From the NCBI RefSeq assembly GCF_034661295.1, contig NZ_CP141062.1, forward strand, positions 2,852,001 to 2,916,000: a stretch of 64,000 bases of DNA, written 5' to 3'. The translations under genes were made by a program, and so were the position numbers. Shown piece by piece: positions 60,478-64,000 of this stretch. Every line of letters begins with the position of its first letter. Positions within the stretch are counted from its first letter, which is position 1. This DNA is from Faecalibacter sp. LW9 (GTDB lineage: Bacteria; Bacteroidota; Bacteroidia; Flavobacteriales; Weeksellaceae). The notes beneath the pieces are model-generated. The model searched no databases, had not been told where the DNA came from, and worked only from the letters and a program-made list of their open reading frames with translations.

Positions 60478-61383
60478 CTATAATATCATATCCTGAAACG
60501 GAATAATTGTATTGTATCCTTTATTCTGAAAATAATCGAACATCCCTTCACGGTAAGTGACCAATACAAAATCACCGCCCCATGCTCCTAAACTTTTAAT
60601 TACTCCTTGATAATCGGGAAAATAAGTTGCTTTAGGCTGATCAATTTTCATGAATTCTTCCAAACGATTTTGATATGTGGTCAGAATTGACTCTAACGCT
60701 TCTAATGTATTGACTTGACTTGCAGCTAAAACCAAATCTGATAATTCATGAATCATCTCCCAATCTTTGGGTTTATTTTTATAATGATTGCCCACCACAG
60801 CTTGTGTATCTTGCTTTTGATTTAAAAACACAAAATACAATTGATCTGTAAAATCCCATTTCAATTCCAATTCTTCAACTTTTATAGTTGGTTGATTCGA
60901 AAATAAAATAGGTTTGTCATGATGCGCACATGCAATATCATATCCACTGGTATTAAACGTTAAATGATTTAAAACAAATGGATCGATGCCAACCCATTGA
61001 CTAATCAAATCAATTAATGTAGAACTACTTCCCAATCCCCATTCTTGTGGATATTCTAATTTCGTTAGACAACAATAGCCTTTATTTGTTTTGAAAAAAT
61101 CTGGATTTAAAATTTTTGTTTGTCGTAATATATTTTGGAGCGAATAGCTCAATTTTTCGTCAGAAGTTGAAATTATTTCTAAAGTATCCAAAGAAAATTT
61201 TGCATCAAACCATAACGATTGATCTTGCTTTGTTGCTTTCCAACTGATACAATTCTCTTCAGATAAATCCTCTACAAATAAACATTGCCCAAACTTTGTG
61301 GGCAATGCAAATGCTTTGGCTCCATCCATTACAATATATTCCCCGATCAGGAATAATTTACCATTGGAACGGAATTTCTTCAT
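60478..61383 (-). CDS. GHMP kinase, GYDIA type
   Basis: This 301-residue kinase of the GHMP superfamily (galactokinase, homoserine kinase, mevalonate kinase) shows the ATP-binding loop EWGLGSSSTLIDLISQW and the motif SGYDIACAHHD that names the GYDIA group. The N-terminus KFRSNGKLFLIGEYIVMDGAKAFALPT fits the substrate-binding strand-helix. Members in Flavobacteria are often linked to isoprenoid mevalonate metabolism, but here the neighbours are fabD and glycosyltransferases, so the substrate is open. It begins 4 bp after fabD and is the last gene of its unit. Confidence 0.88.
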   Translation of the reverse strand: MKKFRSNGKLFLIGEYIVMDGAKAFALPTKFGQCLFVEDLSEENCISWKATKQDQSLWFDAKFSLDTLEIISTSDEKLSYSLQNILRQTKILNPDFFKTNKGYCCLTKLEYPQEWGLGSSSTLIDLISQWVGIDPFVLNHLTFNTSGYDIACAHHDKPILFSNQPTIKVEELELKWDFTDQLYFVFLNQKQDTQAVVGNHYKNKPKDWEMIHELSDLVLAASQVNTLEALESILTTYQNRLEEFMKIDQPKATYFPDYQGVIKSLGAWGGDFVLVTYREGMFDYFQNKGYNTIIPFQDMIL

Positions 61384-61387
61384 TTTT

Positions 61388-62269
61388 TTAAATTTGTGTA
61401 GCAGATGAAGTCGTTACTTCTCTACTTACTTTTTTCACTAAACCTTGTAAAGTATTACCAGGACCAACTTCTATAAATTCAGTTGCCCCATCAGCGATCA
61501 TATGTTGTACCGATTGCGTCCATTTTACGGGAGCAGTTAATTGAGCAATTAAATTCTTTTTGATCTCTGAAGGATCAATAACTGCAGTAGTGGTTACATT
61601 TTGATATACTGGACAAATTGGCGTATTAAATGGAGTTTCTTCAATTGCTTTCGCTAATTCCTCTTCAGCAGGTTTCATTAAAGGCGAGTGAAAAGCTCCA
61701 CCCACAGGCAAAACTAAAGCACGTTTAGCTCCCATTTCTTTTAATTTTTCACATGCTGCATTTACTGCTTCAATCTCTCCTGAAATTACTAATTGACCAG
61801 GACAATTGTAATTTGCTGCTACAACAATACCTTCAATTTCTTCACAAACTTTTTCTACCACAGCATCTTCTAATCCTAAGATAGCAGCCATTGTAGATGG
61901 TTGTGCTTCACAAGCTGCTTGCATAGCAAGTGCACGTTTGTATACTAATTTTAAACCTGATTCAAAATCCAATACGTTTGCGGCAACCAATGCTGAAATC
62001 TCACCTAAAGAGTGACCAGCCACCATTTGAGGTTCAAAATTTTCGATGGTTTTAGCTAAAATGACTGAATGTAAAAAAACAGCAGGTTGTGTAACTTTCG
62101 TTTGTTTTAAGTCTTCTGCAGTACCTTCAAACATAATTTTAGTGATATCAAATCCTAAAACTTCGTTCGCTTTTTCAAATAATTCTTTTGCTATTACAGA
62201 ATTGTCATAAAGGTCTTTACCCATTCCTGTGAATTGAGCACCTTGACCTGGAAAAACATAAGCTTTCAT
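61388..62269 (-). CDS. fabD: Malonyl-CoA:ACP transacylase
   Basis: This 293-residue enzyme loads malonyl groups onto acyl carrier protein for fatty-acid synthesis. It shows the opening AYVFPGQGAQFTGMGKDLYD, the active-site Ser motif MVAGHSLGEISALVAA (around residue 90), the early KVTQPAVFLHS, the catalytic-His region GGAFHSPLMKPA and the late IEVGPGNTLQGLVKK. Length is standard. It is isolated from other fab genes and lies 9 bp after a glycosyltransferase and 4 bp before a GHMP kinase, all on the same strand, which suggests one operon. Confidence 0.98.
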   Translation of the reverse strand: MKAYVFPGQGAQFTGMGKDLYDNSVIAKELFEKANEVLGFDITKIMFEGTAEDLKQTKVTQPAVFLHSVILAKTIENFEPQMVAGHSLGEISALVAANVLDFESGLKLVYKRALAMQAACEAQPSTMAAILGLEDAVVEKVCEEIEGIVVAANYNCPGQLVISGEIEAVNAACEKLKEMGAKRALVLPVGGAFHSPLMKPAEEELAKAIEETPFNTPICPVYQNVTTTAVIDPSEIKKNLIAQLTAPVKWTQSVQHMIADGATEFIEVGPGNTLQGLVKKVSREVTTSSATQI

Positions 62270-62278
62270 TATTGTGAT

Positions 62279-63055
62279 TTATACGTTTTTATTAATAAAT
62301 TGTGTGTCTTTTGTTTCGTAAATTTCATTTAAGAATACATAACGTTGATATACGGATTCTGCATGTAATTTGGAAACAACAAATCCTTCTCTACCATCCA
62401 AAAATCCTAATCGAATGATATAATGATTAAAAAATCGGTAGGCAGGTTTGATTTTAAAGTGAAAGAAATTAGGTTTCAAATTTCGAAGTTCTAATTCTTT
62501 TGCTCTAAGTTTTGAATATGAAGTTAATTTTCGGCGGTATTCATCCGAAGAATTATATGTATAGTGATCTAATTTATTTTTTAATTTCCCCACCGCTCCT
62601 TCGCAATGGATTAATTCATGCACTAAACGTCCATTTTTGTAGCGATTTTTCGATTTTTTAAATAAACGAATTGCTTTATCATTTTGCATTCCACTAAAAT
62701 GAATGACCTTTTGTTTAAAGAAAAATCGCTCATAATAAGCATCTAAAGCATTTGCATTTTGAGTTATCGCAATTAATTCTTCTCTTAGTTTTAGAGGAAT
62801 ATGCTCATCCGCATCAAAAAATGTAATCCATTCATATGTAGCTTGTTCAATTGCAAAATTCTTTTGATCTGTAAAATTTTTAAATTCTCTCTGAAAGACT
62901 TTAACCTTAGGAAAAGATTGAGCAATTTCAACCGTTTTATCGGTACTATATGAGTCTACTACAATGATCTCATCAGCATAAACTGAATCTTCAAGAAATC
63001 GTTTAATATTTCTTTCTTCATTATATGTAATTAGTAGAGCTGATATTTTTTGCAT
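62279..63055 (-). CDS. Glycosyltransferase family 2 (WaaE/KdtX-like)
   Basis: This 258-residue GT-A enzyme starts MQKISALLITYNEERNIKRFLE and has IIVVDSYSTDKTVEIA, NFTDQKNFAIEQATYEW, the DXD motif FFDADEHIP, and the later IRLFKKSKNRYKNGRLVHE. This set is typical of the LPS core glucosyltransferase group WaaE/KdtX. The donor sugar is inferred only. An exact -7 element (63082-63089) precedes it, so it likely leads the unit with fabD and the GHMP kinase. The GT9 gene is 82 bp upstream on the same strand. Confidence 0.92.
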   Translation of the reverse strand: MQKISALLITYNEERNIKRFLEDSVYADEIIVVDSYSTDKTVEIAQSFPKVKVFQREFKNFTDQKNFAIEQATYEWITFFDADEHIPLKLREELIAITQNANALDAYYERFFFKQKVIHFSGMQNDKAIRLFKKSKNRYKNGRLVHELIHCEGAVGKLKNKLDHYTYNSSDEYRRKLTSYSKLRAKELELRNLKPNFFHFKIKPAYRFFNHYIIRLGFLDGREGFVVSKLHAESVYQRYVFLNEIYETKDTQFINKNV

Positions 63056-63081
63056 TCGTTTGTTTTTAGGCTAAAGTCTAT

Positions 63082-63089
63082 CAAATATA
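63082..63089 (-). promoter_or_regulatory. -7 promoter element for the GT2-fabD-GHMP unit
   Basis: The minus strand reads TATATTTG, an exact TAnnTTTG, with a predicted leader of about 21 nt. Confidence 0.65.
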
Positions 63090-63137
63090 AAATTTAATAA
63101 ATGATTAACTGTAATTGATAACTTAATTTAAAGGGAT

Positions 63138-64000
63138 TTATTTTACGTGATTTTTCATAAAATCATCAAATTTGGACTTAAATAATTCGAAGTCAAATAA
63201 TGAATAAAAATCATCCACTACTTTTTTAATTTCACGATTATTTAAATTTTTGAATTTTTCTGGGAAATAATCCTTTAAATGTACACTGACATGATTCTTC
63301 CCATCTTCAAATGTAGCCCAAACTTCCTTGTCAATCCATGGGGAGAAAATAATAAATGATTTCTTCCCTACCGCTTTGGACATGTTTATCGCACCTCCAT
63401 CATTTCCTACAATTAAATCGCAGGCATTGGCAATGGCAATAAATGAGCGTAAATCATCACCTAAAAGTTCAAAATAAACTTTTGATTTGGTAAGATCGGA
63501 CAACTGATTGTACACATCAAGGGCTTGATTTTTTTGCTTCGGAAAATAATTGAATAAAATATTAACGTTATAATTTTCGCCAATATGATTCACCAATTGG
63601 ACCATTTTATTTAAAGGATAAGTCTTTGTTTCATCTGACCCCAATAAACTAATCATTACCGTTTTACGATGCGGATCTACCTGATGCTTTTTAAAAAGCT
63701 GCTGTGCTTTCGAAATTTCTTCTTTTGTCAAATACAATTTCGGCTCTGTCGCCATCGGAGTTGAAATTCCTAAAGGTTCCAACAACGATAAACGATGTTC
63801 TATAGATAATCCTAAAAAAGATTTTGGAAAATCATGTTTGACCACATTATGTGTATAGATAAATGTACGACCTGATTTTTTGTATGAAATTTTAAGGGGT
63901 GCTTTATTCATTAGAACATTGACCCAACTTTGTAACTTCGAGTAAGCATCTATGATTATATCATAATTCTTTTCATCAACAGATTTAGAAAATCGGATTA
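63138..64000 (-). CDS. Glycosyltransferase family 9 (heptosyltransferase-like), 5' end outside window
   Basis: The frame is open from the window edge, so the N-terminal part is missing; the ATG at 63911 is internal. Visible features are EHRLSLLEPLG, the second-domain start VMISLLGSDETKTYPLNKMV, YFELLGDDLRSFIAIANACDLIVGNDGGAINMSKAVGKKSF (seen in parts, with the conserved NDGG/xxMSKA loop of the family) and FIIFSPWIDKEVW. GT9 enzymes transfer heptose or related sugars to the LPS inner core on the cytoplasmic face of the membrane. The donor is unknown. The position next to WaaE-like and InaA-like genes supports an LPS role. Confidence 0.92.
   Translation of the reverse strand, partial: IRFSKSVDEKNYDIIIDAYSKLQSWVNVLMNKAPLKISYKKSGRTFIYTHNVVKHDFPKSFLGLSIEHRLSLLEPLGISTPMATEPKLYLTKEEISKAQQLFKKHQVDPHRKTVMISLLGSDETKTYPLNKMVQLVNHIGENYNVNILFNYFPKQKNQALDVYNQLSDLTKSKVYFELLGDDLRSFIAIANACDLIVGNDGGAINMSKAVGKKSFIIFSPWIDKEVWATFEDGKNHVSVHLKDYFPEKFKNLNNREIKKVVDDFYSLFDFELFKSKFDDFMKNHVK

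Noticed and set aside
1-64000. CRISPR array, tRNA or rRNA genes, or prophage
   Set aside because: No regularly spaced repeats with spacers, no cloverleaf-like sequences and no phage structural genes were noticed on reading. A tRNA scan would be more decisive.

Overview
The window is AT-rich bacterial DNA with Bacteroidetes, class Flavobacteriia, features. There are three adjacent secreted proteins with type IX secretion (T9SS) C-terminal sorting domains, fifteen exact matches to the Bacteroidetes -7 promoter element TAnnTTTG, no obvious Shine-Dalgarno sequences, a TamB-like protein, an alpha-2-macroglobulin-like protein and a LytTR two-component pair with a periplasmic propeller. The gene content would fit a Weeksellaceae-type aerobe such as Empedobacter or a relative, but genus is inference. 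About 50 protein genes are present. I saw no rRNA, tRNA or CRISPR array.

Layout. 1-1000: the 3' end of a DEAD-box helicase and a small HMA metallochaperone-like gene. 1000-1350: a gene-free stretch with an 11-bp tandem repeat and a hairpin-terminator unit that may be a small RNA. 1350-4600: three T9SS substrates. 4639-6393: an IS1182-type insertion sequence with a frameshifted transposase. 6400-22200: housekeeping genes (yceI, lpdA, rpoN, asnS, a DUF5686 outer-membrane protein, pyrH-frr, tatD, a GSCFA protein, a prenyl diphosphate synthase, an LLM oxidoreductase) and one UMF1-type transporter interrupted by an in-frame stop. 22253-23810: a second IS1182-type element whose transposase lacks the Cys-rich insert. 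23800-31250: acyl-CoA synthetase, an RGG-tailed DEAD-box helicase with a long structured leader, sdaA, and an Lrp / Nudix-like / membrane protein operon. 31150-38350: a candidate small RNA, tamB, tsaD, rsmE and a YhhN protein. 38380-42950: a RamB/ScfR-type regulator divergent from the glyoxylate-bypass genes aceB-aceA, with a perfect 14-bp palindrome between them. 43012-44316: an IS3-family element with a likely damaged frameshift site. 44320-48900: a probable gene remnant, a GreA-like factor and the two-component pair. 48950-57500: the alpha-2-macroglobulin-like protein, then a tRNA-maturation operon (threonylcarbamoyl-AMP synthase, CCA transferase, pRiA4b ORF-3-like protein). 57700-64000: cell-surface glycan genes (GT4, two GT2, an InaA/Kdo-kinase-like protein, GT9) mixed with fabD and a GHMP kinase.

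How genes work together. aceB and aceA make the glyoxylate bypass, which needs acetyl-CoA of the kind an acyl-CoA synthetase supplies. tsaD and the TsaC-like protein both serve t6A formation in tRNA. pyrH and frr sit 8 bp apart, a common pairing. The surface cluster probably builds lipopolysaccharide core or a related glycan.

The observations most worth a second look are the 11-bp tandem array with its adjacent hairpin/terminator unit, the candidate small RNA convergent with tamB, the palindrome at the aceB promoter next to a regulator that has lost its HExxH motif, insertion-sequence ends that double as inward-facing terminators, the slippery-site lesion in the IS3 element, and the single-codon interruption of the transporter. 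I did not find a clear multi-gene system that looks wholly new.
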